A stretch of DNA of 64,000 bases from Puia dinghuensis (GCF_014642875.1 NZ_BMJC01000001.1:539335-603334); one strand, 5' to 3'. Shown: positions 45,562-54,572, counted from the first letter of the stretch. Numbers and translations: made by a program. The notes: a model not told the origin generated them from the sequence alone.

Positions 45562-46746
45562 TTAACGGCCACGACCTTGTGTCGCGGGTCCCATACGGTT
45601 GGCAGTAGTTATGGGCGAGCCGTCGTGAAGCGCTTGAACACCGTCCACAACGATGCGGTCTCCGTCCTTGAGTCCCGACTTGATGAGCACATTGGAGCCG
45701 ATGGTCTGGCCTTCTTCTACCTTCACCTGGATGGCTCGCAGCTTGGATTGAACGGCTGCGGAATCGGAAGCCGGGTCGGCGGCGCCGGTCTGCTTGGTCG
45801 TATCTTTTGCGATGTAGACGAAGTATTCCCCCATCTGTTCGACGACGGCCCTGGCCGGGATCACTATCTGGGGTGTCCGCTCGAGGTTATGTACCCGCAC
45901 GACACAGGACATCCCTGCACGCAGCTCGAGCTTTGGGTTGGGGAATTCGAGGCGGATACGGATGGTACCCGTCTGCGGATCGACGGCCCGGTCGATGACC
46001 GATATCTTCCCCGTAAAGGGATATACGGAGTGGTCGGGGAGGATGATGGTAAAGAGGGAGTCGAGTCCATGCTCTTTTTGCCGTTGCAGCTGTTCGTAAT
46101 AGTTGAGCTGCGCCTCGTTGACGAGAAAATCGACGGCCATGGGGTTGTCGGTGGACACCGTATTCAGCAGGGTAGTGCTGGCCGTAACGAGGTTGCCTAG
46201 TTTCACCTGGCTGAATCCGATGGTACCGTCAAAGGGAGCGGAGATCATCGAATAGGCAAGATTGGTCGCAGCGGTCTTCAACGCCTCATCGGCCGCGGCC
46301 GTCTGGTTCTTTGCATTCTGGAGGGCGATGATTGCGTGGTCGAGAGTCTGTTTGGCCACGGCGTTGTGCTGGATGAGATACTGGTAGCGATCGGCATCCT
46401 GCTGTGCCTGCTCCTGGTTGCCCTGCGCCACTTTGAGGTTGGCGGCCGCCTGGTCATAGGCTGCCTTGAACAGTCTTTCGTCTATTGTGTATAGCTTCTG
46501 TCCTTTATGCACATGGGTACCTTCCGTAAATAAGATGGCCGTCACGTAACCGGTGACCTGGGCATGCAGGTCTACCTGGCTCAGCGCCTGGGTGGTAGCC
46601 GGGTAGTCGTCATAATACAGGACGGACTGCGACCGCACCGTGGCCAGGTTGACGGGTGTGGGAGGATTGGGGGCCGGCGGCTTCTGCTGGCAGGAGAAGA
46701 AAGCCAGGCTATTAATAAAAACCAGGATCGATGCCAGTCTGCTCAT
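45562..46746 (-). CDS. RND efflux periplasmic adaptor (membrane fusion protein), lipoprotein
   Basis: A 394-residue AcrA-like adaptor with a lipoprotein signal (FFSC, Cys19). The lipoyl/barrel-sandwich halves (QVDLHAQVTGYVTAILFTEGTHVHKGQKLYTID, abridged here as VDLHAQVTGYV then GTHVHKGQ) flank a coiled-coil hairpin rich in Ala, Gln and Asn at about residues 95-160. The beta-barrel and membrane-proximal domains follow. It links the RND pump to TolC in the periplasm. It lies 42 bases after tolC and 15 bases before the first RND gene on the same strand. The C-terminus is basic. Confidence 0.93.
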   Translation of the reverse strand: MSRLASILVFINSLAFFSCQQKPPAPNPPTPVNLATVRSQSVLYYDDYPATTQALSQVDLHAQVTGYVTAILFTEGTHVHKGQKLYTIDERLFKAAYDQAAANLKVAQGNQEQAQQDADRYQYLIQHNAVAKQTLDHAIIALQNAKNQTAAADEALKTAATNLAYSMISAPFDGTIGFSQVKLGNLVTASTTLLNTVSTDNPMAVDFLVNEAQLNYYEQLQRQKEHGLDSLFTIILPDHSVYPFTGKISVIDRAVDPQTGTIRIRLEFPNPKLELRAGMSCVVRVHNLERTPQIVIPARAVVEQMGEYFVYIAKDTTKQTGAADPASDSAAVQSKLRAIQVKVEEGQTIGSNVLIKSGLKDGDRIVVDGVQALHDGSPITTANRMGPATQGRGR

Positions 46747-46788
46747 ACAAGTGATTTATAGATTTACTGCTAATGATGATTTAGGGAT

Positions 46789-48147
46789 TTAGTGAACGAC
46801 GATGACGCCCATCGCCTTTTCGAGATCGATCTTGCTCGATAACAGCTGGAACAGGGCGCCATGATAGCTGATCTCAGATGTGATAAGGTTCGATTCGGCG
46901 GTGATGACATTCAGATAGGGCACGACCCCCTGGAGATATTGCAAAGACACGATGTCATAGGTTCTTTTCGCCAGGTTGACGTTGTCCTTCGAGATCGTGA
47001 GATTGTACAGATTGCTCTTATAGTTGGCCAGGGCGGTAGTATACTCCGAATAGATCTGCGACTTCAGGTTGGCCTCGCTCCAGTTGAGCAGATCGAGCTG
47101 CAGCCGGTTTTTTTTGACGTTCTGCACGCGGGCCAATCCGGTGAAGATGGGCATGGAGAGCGAGAGGCCCATATAGGAATAGGGATAGGCCTGGGAGAAG
47201 AGCTTGCCAAAGGAATTATTCTCAAACTCGTAATCATAGTTGAAGAAGGCGCCCAGTGTTGGCAGCCAGGCCTTTCGGTAATAGTCGATCTGCTGTCCCT
47301 GCAGCTGTTTCTCCGTCTGGAGCACCTGGAACTCGATGCGTTTTTCGAACTGCAGGGATTGGGTGGTGTCAAAGGCGATGTCGTTCATCATCCGTGCCGT
47401 ATCGTATAGGACATTGAACTGGGACTGGGGCGGATAACCCATTATCTGTTTGAGCACTGCGTATTCGGGAGTCACGTTCTCGGTAGCCTGCTTCAGCTGG
47501 AATTTCGAATTATTGAGGGAGATGACCGCCTGGTCATAGTCGGTCTCATCGACGATGCCGCTGACATATTGATGGTAGGCATCGCTTACGTTCTTGCCGA
47601 GCCGGGCGGTATCTTCTTTCAGGACGTTGATCTGTTCGAGCGTCAGCAGCAGGCCGTAGAAGGTCTTGCTGACCCCTGCAACGATCTCGATCTTAGTGCT
47701 GTCCGTCACCTGTTGTGCCTCTCTGATGGTGAGCGGGGCGCTTCGGGCGGCATAGAGCAAGGCGGGGTTGAAGATGGTCTGCGTGACGGAGACGACCGGA
47801 ATGGCCGTATTGACCACGCCGGTTTTCTGTTCGACAGTGGTACCGCTGCTGGCATTTTTTATAAAGGCCGTAGGCAGGGTATTATAATGGGTGAGGTTGG
47901 CCGAAACATTAACCTGGGGTAACCAGCCGGCCAGAGTGATCGAATTTGTCGCCCGGGCGATGGCCACATTGACGATGGCCTGGTTGACAAAAGGCTGGTG
48001 CTTCAGCGCATAGTCGACGCACTGATCAAGGGTAAGGGCGGTATCGGCTCCATTAACGGCCTGGGAAAAGCCGGGGATCGATATACAAAAAACGAGAGTA
48101 CTACTGACAATCAGACGCTTTACAATGTCGACGAAAAATTTAAACAT
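46789..48147 (-). CDS. TolC-family outer-membrane efflux protein
   Basis: A 452-residue outer-membrane channel, first gene of the RND operon. The start at 48147 gives a signal peptide ending GFSQ; the longer frame upstream adds a non-hydrophobic leader. Two OEP repeats are seen, each with long helices rich in Gln, Asn and Ala. The N-terminal repeat opens LTLDQCVDYALKHQP, and the second begins around FEKRIEFQVLQTEKQLQ. It would form the exit duct shared by the two downstream RND pumps. A 279-base intergenic region separates it from the divergent FtsX-like gene. Confidence 0.92.
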   Translation of the reverse strand: MFKFFVDIVKRLIVSSTLVFCISIPGFSQAVNGADTALTLDQCVDYALKHQPFVNQAIVNVAIARATNSITLAGWLPQVNVSANLTHYNTLPTAFIKNASSGTTVEQKTGVVNTAIPVVSVTQTIFNPALLYAARSAPLTIREAQQVTDSTKIEIVAGVSKTFYGLLLTLEQINVLKEDTARLGKNVSDAYHQYVSGIVDETDYDQAVISLNNSKFQLKQATENVTPEYAVLKQIMGYPPQSQFNVLYDTARMMNDIAFDTTQSLQFEKRIEFQVLQTEKQLQGQQIDYYRKAWLPTLGAFFNYDYEFENNSFGKLFSQAYPYSYMGLSLSMPIFTGLARVQNVKKNRLQLDLLNWSEANLKSQIYSEYTTALANYKSNLYNLTISKDNVNLAKRTYDIVSLQYLQGVVPYLNVITAESNLITSEISYHGALFQLLSSKIDLEKAMGVIVVH

Positions 48148-48376
48148 ATCGATCGTGGAAAATTTATAATATGGGTGTTTTTCCCAGGGTAGCAATTGGG
48201 AGGTCCCGGCTCAGGATGGAGCATTACGCCGCAAAGATTCATTTTTTTTGGGCGTTTTTTAGTGTAGATAGAATTAAAATGATATTAAACCCCGGAGGTC
48301 AAAAAGCGGGCAACCAGTGTAGCAAATGCGGACAATCCTACTACCATGCGATTTTTCAACCCTTTAACAATCAAGT

Positions 48377-48389
48377 CCATATAATATGG
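48377..48389. promoter_or_regulatory. Short palindrome between tolC and the FtsX-like gene
   Basis: CCATAT-A-ATATGG is a perfect 6-bp palindrome with one central base, 37 bases before the FtsX-like ATG, in the 279-base divergent intergenic region (48148-48426). It could be an operator. The rest of the region is AT-richer than its surroundings and shows no convincing promoter or RNA. Confidence 0.3.
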
Positions 48390-48426
48390 CATTACTTATG
48401 ACCGCAAAAGCCATAATCTTCCTCTC

Positions 48427-50865
48427 ATGCTACCTAACTACTTTCTTGTCGCCTTACGCAACCTTTTTCGCAACAAGCTCTTCACCCTGGTAAATATTTC
48501 CGGGCTTTCACTAGGCATCAGTGCTGCACTGGTGATCTTCCTGGTGGTGCATTATGAAACTAGTTTCGACCAATTTCACCCGGAAGGAGACCATATCTTC
48601 AGGGTTGTGATAGACGAGTCTATAGCCGGAGATGAGCATCGTGGTCCGGGGACGCCCCTCCCGATGATCGGGGCGATGGAAAAAGAGGTGACAGGAATCC
48701 GGCGAATCGTGCCCATGATCCTTTACGATGGGCAAACACAGGCAAAGGATGATGGACAGGCCATCTTTACCAATTCTGCCTATTTTGAACTGACGCCTTA
48801 TACCTGGCTGGCGGGATCGCCCGGGACAGCTCTCGCGGCTACCAACCAGGTGGTGCTGACGGCCAGCAGGGCCAGGCGCTATTTTCCCAACCTATCGCCG
48901 GAGGCGGTTATCGGCCGGACGGTGACCTACTATGATTCCATCCCGCTCACCGTCGCCGGGGTGGTGGCCGACCTGGACGAAAACACCGACTTCGTCTTCC
49001 AGGAATTCCTTTCCCTCCCAACCCTTAACGATGCCCGGCTGGCTGGTCATTTTCCTTTGCAGCAGTGGGGAACCCACAGCAACGATTACGAGCTGTTGCT
49101 GCGACTGGAACCGGGCTATCCCGCCGATGCCGTCACCCGGCAGATGCAGCAGCTGCTGGCGAAGTATGCACCCGATATGAACAAGGGTCACCGGAAGATG
49201 CAGTTTGCACTCGAGCCCCTGCCTGACATTCACCTCAATGACCAATTCGGTTCCTTCTATTCCGTACGGCACCCTCACAGAGAAGCCCTGGTCGGTCTGC
49301 AACTGCTGGGGGCCGTGTTGCTGGTGCTGGCCTGTATCAATTTCATCAACCTCACCACAGCCCAGGCATCGCAGCGTGCCAGGGAGATCGGCATCCGGAA
49401 GACCATGGGAGGCAGCCGTCCGCAACTGATAGGCCAATTCCTTTGTGAAACGCTGGTGATAACGGCTGTTTCGGCCGGGGTAGCCTTGCTGCTGGTGCCC
49501 TTGGTCCTGCAATTGTTCGCGCCATTCCTTCCGCCGGGCCTACATCTGGGTTTGAAGGACCAGCCCGTGTTGATCGTTTTCCTCATTGTGCTGGTGATCG
49601 CGGTAGGCCTGCTTGCCGGCTTTTACCCAGCCATTATCCTGTCGGCATTCGATCCTGTCAGGGTGTTGAAGGGCCAGTCGGCGGTAGCTTCCGGGCAAAC
49701 ACGAAAAGCGATCTTACGACGGATTCTTTCGATCACGCAATTTGTCGTCGCCCAATTGTTCCTGCTCATCACGCTTAGTGTCGCCTGGCAGATCAACCGG
49801 CTGCTGCATGAAAACCCCGGATTTCGCAAGGAGGCCATCCTGTCGATCACCCTTCCCGCGAAGAACGATTCGGTGAGACAGCAGCGTTATCTTTTTTCCG
49901 GCCGCATAAGCCGAATTCCTGGCGTGGAAGGGGTGAGCCTGTCGGCGGAGCCGCCCTGTTCCCATAATTTCTCCGCGGCTGCCGTCACATATACGGATGG
50001 CCGGAAGGAAGTGCAAGCCAGTGTGCAGCTGAAGTTCGCAGACACGAGCTACCTGCGGCTGTACAAGATACCCCTGCTGGCCGGCAGGAACGTCACCGAA
50101 AGCGATACCATGCGTGAATTCGTCATCAACGCCAGCTATGCCCAACTGTTGGGATTTGCCCGGCCCCAGGATGCTTTGAACAAAATGCTGTACCTGGGAA
50201 CACCGGGTGCGCAGACGAGCCATGTGACCATCGTCGGTGTCATGCAGGATTTCCATACCAATTTCCTGATGCAAAAAGTGGGTCCGGTGGCCCTCACCGC
50301 GGCGGCAAAGCAATGTTATACGGAGCATGTGGCGCTCGAACCCCTGTCTGCGGATGGAAGTTCGTGGCGCACCAGCATCCGGCAGATAGAAAAGGCCTAT
50401 CAGCAGCTATATCCTGGGGTCGATTTCCAATACGCCTTCCTCGACGAGTCCATCGCCGCTGCCTATAAGGGCCTGGAAGATCTTGCGCAACTTTTGAAAT
50501 GGGTAACAGGCATCTGCATCTTCATCAGTTGCCTTGGCATGCTGGGACTGGTGATCTATACGACGGCGCAACGGACCAAGGAGATCGGAGTCCGGAAGGT
50601 GCTGGGGGCTTCGGTCGCACAAGTGGTGCTGTTGTTGTCGGGTGGGTTTGTCCGGATGGTGGTATTGGCCACGGTGATCGCCACCTCGGTAGCTGGGATC
50701 GTCATCCATGTCTGGTTGCAGCGTTTTTCCGACCGCGGTCTGCCGCCTATCTGGCTTTTCCTGGTTGCCGCGCTGGGGATGTTCGGGTTGACTTTCTTGA
50801 TATTGAGTTTGCAGACCGTTCGCGCGGCGCGTGCTAATCCGGCCGATAGTTTGCGCACGGAATAG
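48427..50865 (+). CDS. FtsX-like/MacB-type ABC permease, stand-alone
   Basis: An 812-residue relative of the permease at 36602, with the same double FtsX layout. The N-terminal helix is NKLFTLVNISGLSLGISAAL, and a large periplasmic domain follows. The helical bundle with RAREIGIRKTMGG at about residue 320 is next. A second half has its own periplasmic domain and RTKEIGVRKVLGA near the C-terminus. There is no ATPase gene nearby. It diverges from the tolC operon and converges on the thioesterase gene with one base between. The substrate and partner ATPase are unknown. Confidence 0.88.
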   Translation: MLPNYFLVALRNLFRNKLFTLVNISGLSLGISAALVIFLVVHYETSFDQFHPEGDHIFRVVIDESIAGDEHRGPGTPLPMIGAMEKEVTGIRRIVPMILYDGQTQAKDDGQAIFTNSAYFELTPYTWLAGSPGTALAATNQVVLTASRARRYFPNLSPEAVIGRTVTYYDSIPLTVAGVVADLDENTDFVFQEFLSLPTLNDARLAGHFPLQQWGTHSNDYELLLRLEPGYPADAVTRQMQQLLAKYAPDMNKGHRKMQFALEPLPDIHLNDQFGSFYSVRHPHREALVGLQLLGAVLLVLACINFINLTTAQASQRAREIGIRKTMGGSRPQLIGQFLCETLVITAVSAGVALLLVPLVLQLFAPFLPPGLHLGLKDQPVLIVFLIVLVIAVGLLAGFYPAIILSAFDPVRVLKGQSAVASGQTRKAILRRILSITQFVVAQLFLLITLSVAWQINRLLHENPGFRKEAILSITLPAKNDSVRQQRYLFSGRISRIPGVEGVSLSAEPPCSHNFSAAAVTYTDGRKEVQASVQLKFADTSYLRLYKIPLLAGRNVTESDTMREFVINASYAQLLGFARPQDALNKMLYLGTPGAQTSHVTIVGVMQDFHTNFLMQKVGPVALTAAAKQCYTEHVALEPLSADGSSWRTSIRQIEKAYQQLYPGVDFQYAFLDESIAAAYKGLEDLAQLLKWVTGICIFISCLGMLGLVIYTTAQRTKEIGVRKVLGASVAQVVLLLSGGFVRMVVLATVIATSVAGIVIHVWLQRFSDRGLPPIWLFLVAALGMFGLTFLILSLQTVRAARANPADSLRTE

Positions 50866-50866
50866 A

Positions 50867-51274
50867 TCAGGATATGGACTGCGAAGTGCGATAGGCCGTG
50901 CCCTTGAACAATGCGACCAGTTCGCCCGCTTCGTTGGTGGTGCGGATCTCATAGAGCCCGGTCTTCTGACCCAGGTGGACCTCACGGGCTTCGACGTGCA
51001 ACAGGTCGCCGCTGCGGGCGGGGCGGGTGAAGCTGATGGAGACATCGAGGGCGACCGTCAATCTACCATGCGAGTTGCAGGCGAAGGCAAAGGCGGAGTC
51101 GGCAGCCGAGAAAAGCACACCACCGTGGATGATTCCGAAACCATTCAGCATCTGGTCATTTACCCGGTAGTGTAGCCGGCAGTATCCCTCACCGGACGCT
51201 TCGACCTGCAATCCCATCCATTGGGAGAAATAGTCCTTTTCGAGCATCCGGGCGGTGATCTGTTCGGGTGTCAT
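50867..51274 (-). CDS. Hotdog-fold thioesterase (PaaI family)
   Basis: A 135-residue acyl-CoA thioesterase-like protein. The start at 51274 overlaps the stop of the upstream kinase gene as ATGA, and the protein then begins MTPEQITARMLEKDYFSQW, as in PaaI-type enzymes. A longer open frame upstream is only the antisense of the kinase. The core motif GIIHGGVLFSAADSAFAFA includes the HGG turn and the Asp/Ser region that forms the active site in this family. PaaI-like members hydrolyse aryl- or acyl-CoA esters; the substrate is not certain because no phenylacetate genes are present here. Confidence 0.85.
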   Translation of the reverse strand: MTPEQITARMLEKDYFSQWMGLQVEASGEGYCRLHYRVNDQMLNGFGIIHGGVLFSAADSAFAFACNSHGRLTVALDVSISFTRPARSGDLLHVEAREVHLGQKTGLYEIRTTNEAGELVALFKGTAYRTSQSIS

Positions 51275-52167
51275 CGGTATACTTGTTGTTTGCGGCTGGA
51301 CAGCAGGGAGAGGACATCGTCCTGTGTACCGGTGAAGGGTCCCGAGCCTTCGATCTTCAGGGTCGCCATGGCAGCGGCAAATTCTCCTGCGTGTTGGATG
51401 GATGCGCCTTTCACCCGTTGATAAAGATAACCGGCCATATAAGTATCGCCGCAGCCGGTGGCGTCTATCACCGCAATGTTCGGGATATAGGCGGGTATCG
51501 TGTAGAAGGTCTTTTGGCAATAGATGACGGAACCCATGCTGCCCAGGGTGATGATCACTTCCTTTACTCCCCAGGCGGCGAGCATCTTTGCGCCTTTCCG
51601 GACATCGCTTTGCCCCGTCAGAACGGCCATTTCGGACTCGTTGACCTTGAGCGTGTGGACATAGCAGAGGGCTTTGATCTTGTCGGTCCAGTCGATGGCC
51701 AGTACGTCCTGACCCTTTACTTTCCGCAGGTAGCCCTGGGCGTCGAGTGATACTTTTCCCTTGGCAGCGAGCGAGCGGATGACTTCGACCGGGATATCGC
51801 CGGCCAGCAGGGGGCCGAGGTGAAAGACGGCGGCGTCTATGTCCTGCACTTGTTGGGCGGTGAAGGGGTCGGCCTGCCCGATGACACGTTGCGTCCGGTG
51901 ATCCTGGTTCTCAGAGTAGATATTTTCAAAGAATACCGTGTCGGCGCTGGGCAGTACGGTGACGTCGATGCCCCGGGCCCTGAGTTCCTCTACGGAAGCC
52001 ATGTCTGCCGGCGCAAGCGCCGTGACCAGCTTATAATGCAGGGGGAGCCGGGATACGGCGTTGGAAAAATAAAAGGCGGTGCCGCCGGCCATGTGAACAA
52101 CCGAGCGGGGAGTGACGACCTTGTCGTGGGTGATATGTCCGATGCAGATGATTTCTGTCCTGTCCAT
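51271..52167 (-). CDS. PfkB-family carbohydrate kinase
   Basis: A 298-residue ribokinase-fold sugar or nucleoside kinase. The start at 52167 (MDRTEIICIGHITHD) was chosen because the upstream frame lies in the AT-rich promoter region. The N-terminal substrate site has the Gly-Gly motif (MAGGTAFYFSNA). The C-terminal PfkB signature DATGCGDTYMAGYL carries the catalytic Asp, and an anion-hole Gly-Cys-Gly is in place. It overlaps the thioesterase gene by four bases. Ribokinase-like members act on ribose, fructose, adenosine, inositols or aminosugars; the substrate is not predictable here. Confidence 0.87.
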   Translation of the reverse strand: MDRTEIICIGHITHDKVVTPRSVVHMAGGTAFYFSNAVSRLPLHYKLVTALAPADMASVEELRARGIDVTVLPSADTVFFENIYSENQDHRTQRVIGQADPFTAQQVQDIDAAVFHLGPLLAGDIPVEVIRSLAAKGKVSLDAQGYLRKVKGQDVLAIDWTDKIKALCYVHTLKVNESEMAVLTGQSDVRKGAKMLAAWGVKEVIITLGSMGSVIYCQKTFYTIPAYIPNIAVIDATGCGDTYMAGYLYQRVKGASIQHAGEFAAAMATLKIEGSGPFTGTQDDVLSLLSSRKQQVYR

Positions 52168-52195
52168 TTTATAAACCTTTCTAATGAGCAATTGG

Positions 52196-52203
52196 CAAAA
52201 ATA
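52196..52203 (-). promoter_or_regulatory. Candidate -7 promoter box for the kinase gene
   Basis: On the minus strand this reads TATTTTTG, matching TAnnTTTG, 28 bases before the kinase ATG. No TTG with proper spacing was found upstream, so it is tentative. Confidence 0.3.
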
Positions 52204-52237
52204 CGCCTTCCCTTGACAATATGGATTTTTATCATTT

Positions 52238-52259
52238 ACTTTGTAATTCAAAGTACTTT
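52238..52259. promoter_or_regulatory. Nested palindromes in the divergent kinase/DUF2809 promoter region
   Basis: ACTTTG-TAATT-CAAAGT (52238-52254) is a perfect 6-bp inverted repeat, and it overlaps the 10-bp palindrome AAAGTACTTT (52250-52259). Together they give three evenly placed AAAGT/ACTTT half-sites, 7-28 bases before the DUF2809 ATG. This resembles an operator. No regulator gene is adjacent. Confidence 0.4.
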
Positions 52260-52265
52260 TCAACT

Positions 52266-52655
52266 ATGTTTCGATTCAACCCCGGTTATTTCCTCCTAAG
52301 CCTGCTCATCCTGGGAATAGAGTTCTGTATCGCGGAATATGCGCACGACGCGATCATCCGGCCTTATGGCGGAGACTACCTTTGTGTCATCTTTTTGTAT
52401 TGCCTCATCCGGGCCTTTTGGAAACTGCCGGTATTGCCCCTTGCGCTTGCCGTCCTGCTGTTCGCCGATCTTGTGGAGGTGACGCAATACTTCCACCTGG
52501 CTGACCGGCTGGGATTTACAAAGCCATCCCTGATGCGGACGCTGATGGGCTATACTTTCACATGGGTGGATATCGGTTGTTATACGCTGGGTATCGGCAC
52601 CGTATTGGGGATCGAAAAAATAAAGAAAAACTATGGCCGGTTTCACACATCCTGA
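52266..52655 (+). CDS. DUF2809 small membrane protein
   Basis: A 129-residue integral membrane protein with about four hydrophobic helices (FLLSLLILGIEFCIAEYA; LCVIFLYCLIRAFW; LALAVLLFADLVEVTQYF; VDIGCYTLGIGTVLG). The pattern GGDYLCVIFLYCLIR, then ADLVEVTQYF, matches the DUF2809 family, whose function is unknown. I chose the ATG at 52266 because it gives the usual family N-terminus. The last 23 bases overlap the next gene in another frame, which suggests coupled translation. Confidence 0.8.
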   Translation: MFRFNPGYFLLSLLILGIEFCIAEYAHDAIIRPYGGDYLCVIFLYCLIRAFWKLPVLPLALAVLLFADLVEVTQYFHLADRLGFTKPSLMRTLMGYTFTWVDIGCYTLGIGTVLGIEKIKKNYGRFHTS

Positions 52656-53397
52656 TTCCATTGTCCGCACCATCTGGGGTCGCGGCGATACTGTCCTGCT
52701 GATCTTTGCGGGGTCGGCGGCGGAGTTTGCGTTGAACAGATCGGTCGACTGGTTGTACTTCACCGGCCGGCTCCCCGCAGACCCGCTGGGGCGACTTTTT
52801 TCCACGGTAGCCTATGCACAGCGCATCGTCTTTGCAGAAGAGGACCGGGCGCTGGCCGCCATCGACAGTATCACCGCTATCCATAAAGGGGTAGAGGCGC
52901 AGCGGGGCGCCTCCATCCCTGCCACGGCCTACCTTGATGTATTGTTTATGTTGATCGGCTATTCGATAAGCAGCTTCGAGCTGTTGGAGCGGAAACTGCG
53001 GCCGGAAGAGAAGGCCGAGGTCTTTGCTGTTTTCGCGCGTGTGGGCCGGCGTATGGGTCTTGCCGGTATGCCGGGGGATTATGAGCAGTGGGAGCGCATG
53101 CGACACCAGTACCTGCAGGAAAATCTCGTAAGGAGCTCTTTTACACAGGATTTATATAAACGCTACCGGAAAAGCCTGGGGCCGGTGCGGTATTTTCTCC
53201 TGATACAGGCCCAGGTTTTGCTGACGCCCGGCCGGGTACGCCGGCTACTCGACCTGCCTTCGTTACATTTGTTCTATCCTGTCGTACAGGTGTACAAGCT
53301 CTTCCATTTTCTTCATCTGGACAAGGGCATAAAGACAATCTTACTTCCGCCCCGTTACCGGGAAGCCGTGTTTGGGCTGGATCAAAAAATGGGATAA
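52633..53397 (+). CDS. MpaB/DUF2236-like oxygenase family protein
   Basis: A 254-residue protein resembling the DUF2236/MpaB family (related to latex-clearing protein and mycophenolate oxygenase). It opens with DSIVRTIWGRGDTVLLIFAGSAAEF. The family's central pattern follows: RLFSTVAYAQRIVFAEEDRALAAID, abridged as FSTVAYAQRIVF, then ITAIHKGVE with the likely haem-ligand region His. The helical TAYLDVLFMLIGYSISSFELL comes next. Some members bind haem b and cleave alkenes, but many are untested. It overlaps the DUF2809 gene by 23 bases. Assignment is at superfamily level only. Confidence 0.7.
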   Translation: MAGFTHPDSIVRTIWGRGDTVLLIFAGSAAEFALNRSVDWLYFTGRLPADPLGRLFSTVAYAQRIVFAEEDRALAAIDSITAIHKGVEAQRGASIPATAYLDVLFMLIGYSISSFELLERKLRPEEKAEVFAVFARVGRRMGLAGMPGDYEQWERMRHQYLQENLVRSSFTQDLYKRYRKSLGPVRYFLLIQAQVLLTPGRVRRLLDLPSLHLFYPVVQVYKLFHFLHLDKGIKTILLPPRYREAVFGLDQKMG

Positions 53398-53427
53398 CTT
53401 AGGGGACTATTCAAAGATGCCACTGCC

Positions 53428-54546
53428 ATGCAAACACGTCGCGATTTTCTCCAGAAGCTCACAAGTGGGGCCATTGCCCTTTCCCTGGTTGCACGATCTG
53501 CTTCCGCCCATGAGTCCGAAATAAAAGAAGAAAGATATGATGGCCCCGTGCTACGCGTAGCCATTATGGGTCTGGGCAGCTATGGGACCCGGGTGGCAGA
53601 AGCCATGAAAACCTGTACCAAGGCCAAACTCGTTGGAGTCATCAGCGGTCATCCGGCCAAGATAACGGCTTGGCAGGCAAAGTATGGTATCCCGGAGAAG
53701 AACTGTTATAATTACGAGAACTACGACCGGATAAAGGATAACCCGGATATCGACGCCGTCTATGTTATTACCCCCAACGCGCTGCATCACAATGCGGTGA
53801 TCAGGGTGGCGATGGCTAAGAAACATGTCATCTGCGAGAAGCCAATGGCCGTCAATGCAAAGGAAGGGCAGGAGATGGTCGATGCCTGTCAAAATGCAGG
53901 AGTGCGGCTGCTGGTTGGCTATCGCATGCATTTCGAAACACACACGCTGGAGATCATCCGGATGCGGAAGGCGGGGGAATTTGGAAAGGTCCTTTTCTTC
54001 CAGGGCTTGTCGGGGTTTACGATCGGTGACCCGACGCAGTGGCGGCTTAACAAGGCCCTTTCGGGCGGTGGCTCGCTGATGGACATCGGTATCTATTCGA
54101 TAAATGGTTCACGGTATATGATCGGGGAAGACCCCATCTGGGTCACGGCGCAGGAGACCAAGACCAATCCCGTAAAGTTTAAGGAAGGCGTGGATGAGAC
54201 CATTCAATTCCAGCTGGGCTTCCCCGGCGGTGCTGTGGCGTCCTGTCTGTCCACCTATAGCATGAACAACCTCGACCGTTTCTTCCTCAACGGCACCCAG
54301 GGTTTTGCCGAACTGCAGCCTGCTACCGGGTATGGACCGATACAGGGTCGTACCAATAAGGGCGAACTCAATCAACCCATCGTAACCCATCAGACCGTCC
54401 AGATGGATGAGATGGCGGGTATCCTTTTGGAAGGGCATCAACCCATTGTTGCGGTGGATGGATTAGAGGCGGTGAAGGATCTGAAGATCATCGATGCCAT
54501 CTACCAGGCCACGAAGTCGGGAGAGAGGGTGGAGCTTCATCTTTGA
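53428..54546 (+). CDS. Tat-exported Gfo/Idh/MocA-family oxidoreductase
   Basis: A 372-residue NAD(P)-dependent oxidoreductase. The N-terminus carries a twin-arginine signal (TRRDFLQ then a hydrophobic stretch ending SASA), so it is folded with its cofactor in the cytoplasm and exported to the periplasm, as for glucose-fructose oxidoreductase relatives. The Rossmann motif is GLGSYGTRVAEA. The catalytic Lys lies in CEKPMAVNAKEG, and a conserved GGGSLMDIGIYSINGSRYM region follows. The substrate is probably a sugar or sugar derivative but is not predictable. It stands alone, between the MpaB-like gene and a convergent repair gene. Confidence 0.9.
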   Translation: MQTRRDFLQKLTSGAIALSLVARSASAHESEIKEERYDGPVLRVAIMGLGSYGTRVAEAMKTCTKAKLVGVISGHPAKITAWQAKYGIPEKNCYNYENYDRIKDNPDIDAVYVITPNALHHNAVIRVAMAKKHVICEKPMAVNAKEGQEMVDACQNAGVRLLVGYRMHFETHTLEIIRMRKAGEFGKVLFFQGLSGFTIGDPTQWRLNKALSGGGSLMDIGIYSINGSRYMIGEDPIWVTAQETKTNPVKFKEGVDETIQFQLGFPGGAVASCLSTYSMNNLDRFFLNGTQGFAELQPATGYGPIQGRTNKGELNQPIVTHQTVQMDEMAGILLEGHQPIVAVDGLEAVKDLKIIDAIYQATKSGERVELHL

Positions 54547-54572
54547 ACCGGCGGCCAGCGGCCAGCGGCCGG

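Noticed and set aside
48171-48401. 76-codon plus-strand frame in the tolC/FtsX-like intergenic region, with one Cys-x-x-Cys
   Set aside because: No family resemblance, atypical composition and position across the divergent promoter region; the Cys pair is isolated.
54552-54570. CGGCCAG repeated about 2.7 times between two convergent genes
   Set aside because: Only 19 bases of GC-rich slippage-type repeat; no sign of a functional element.
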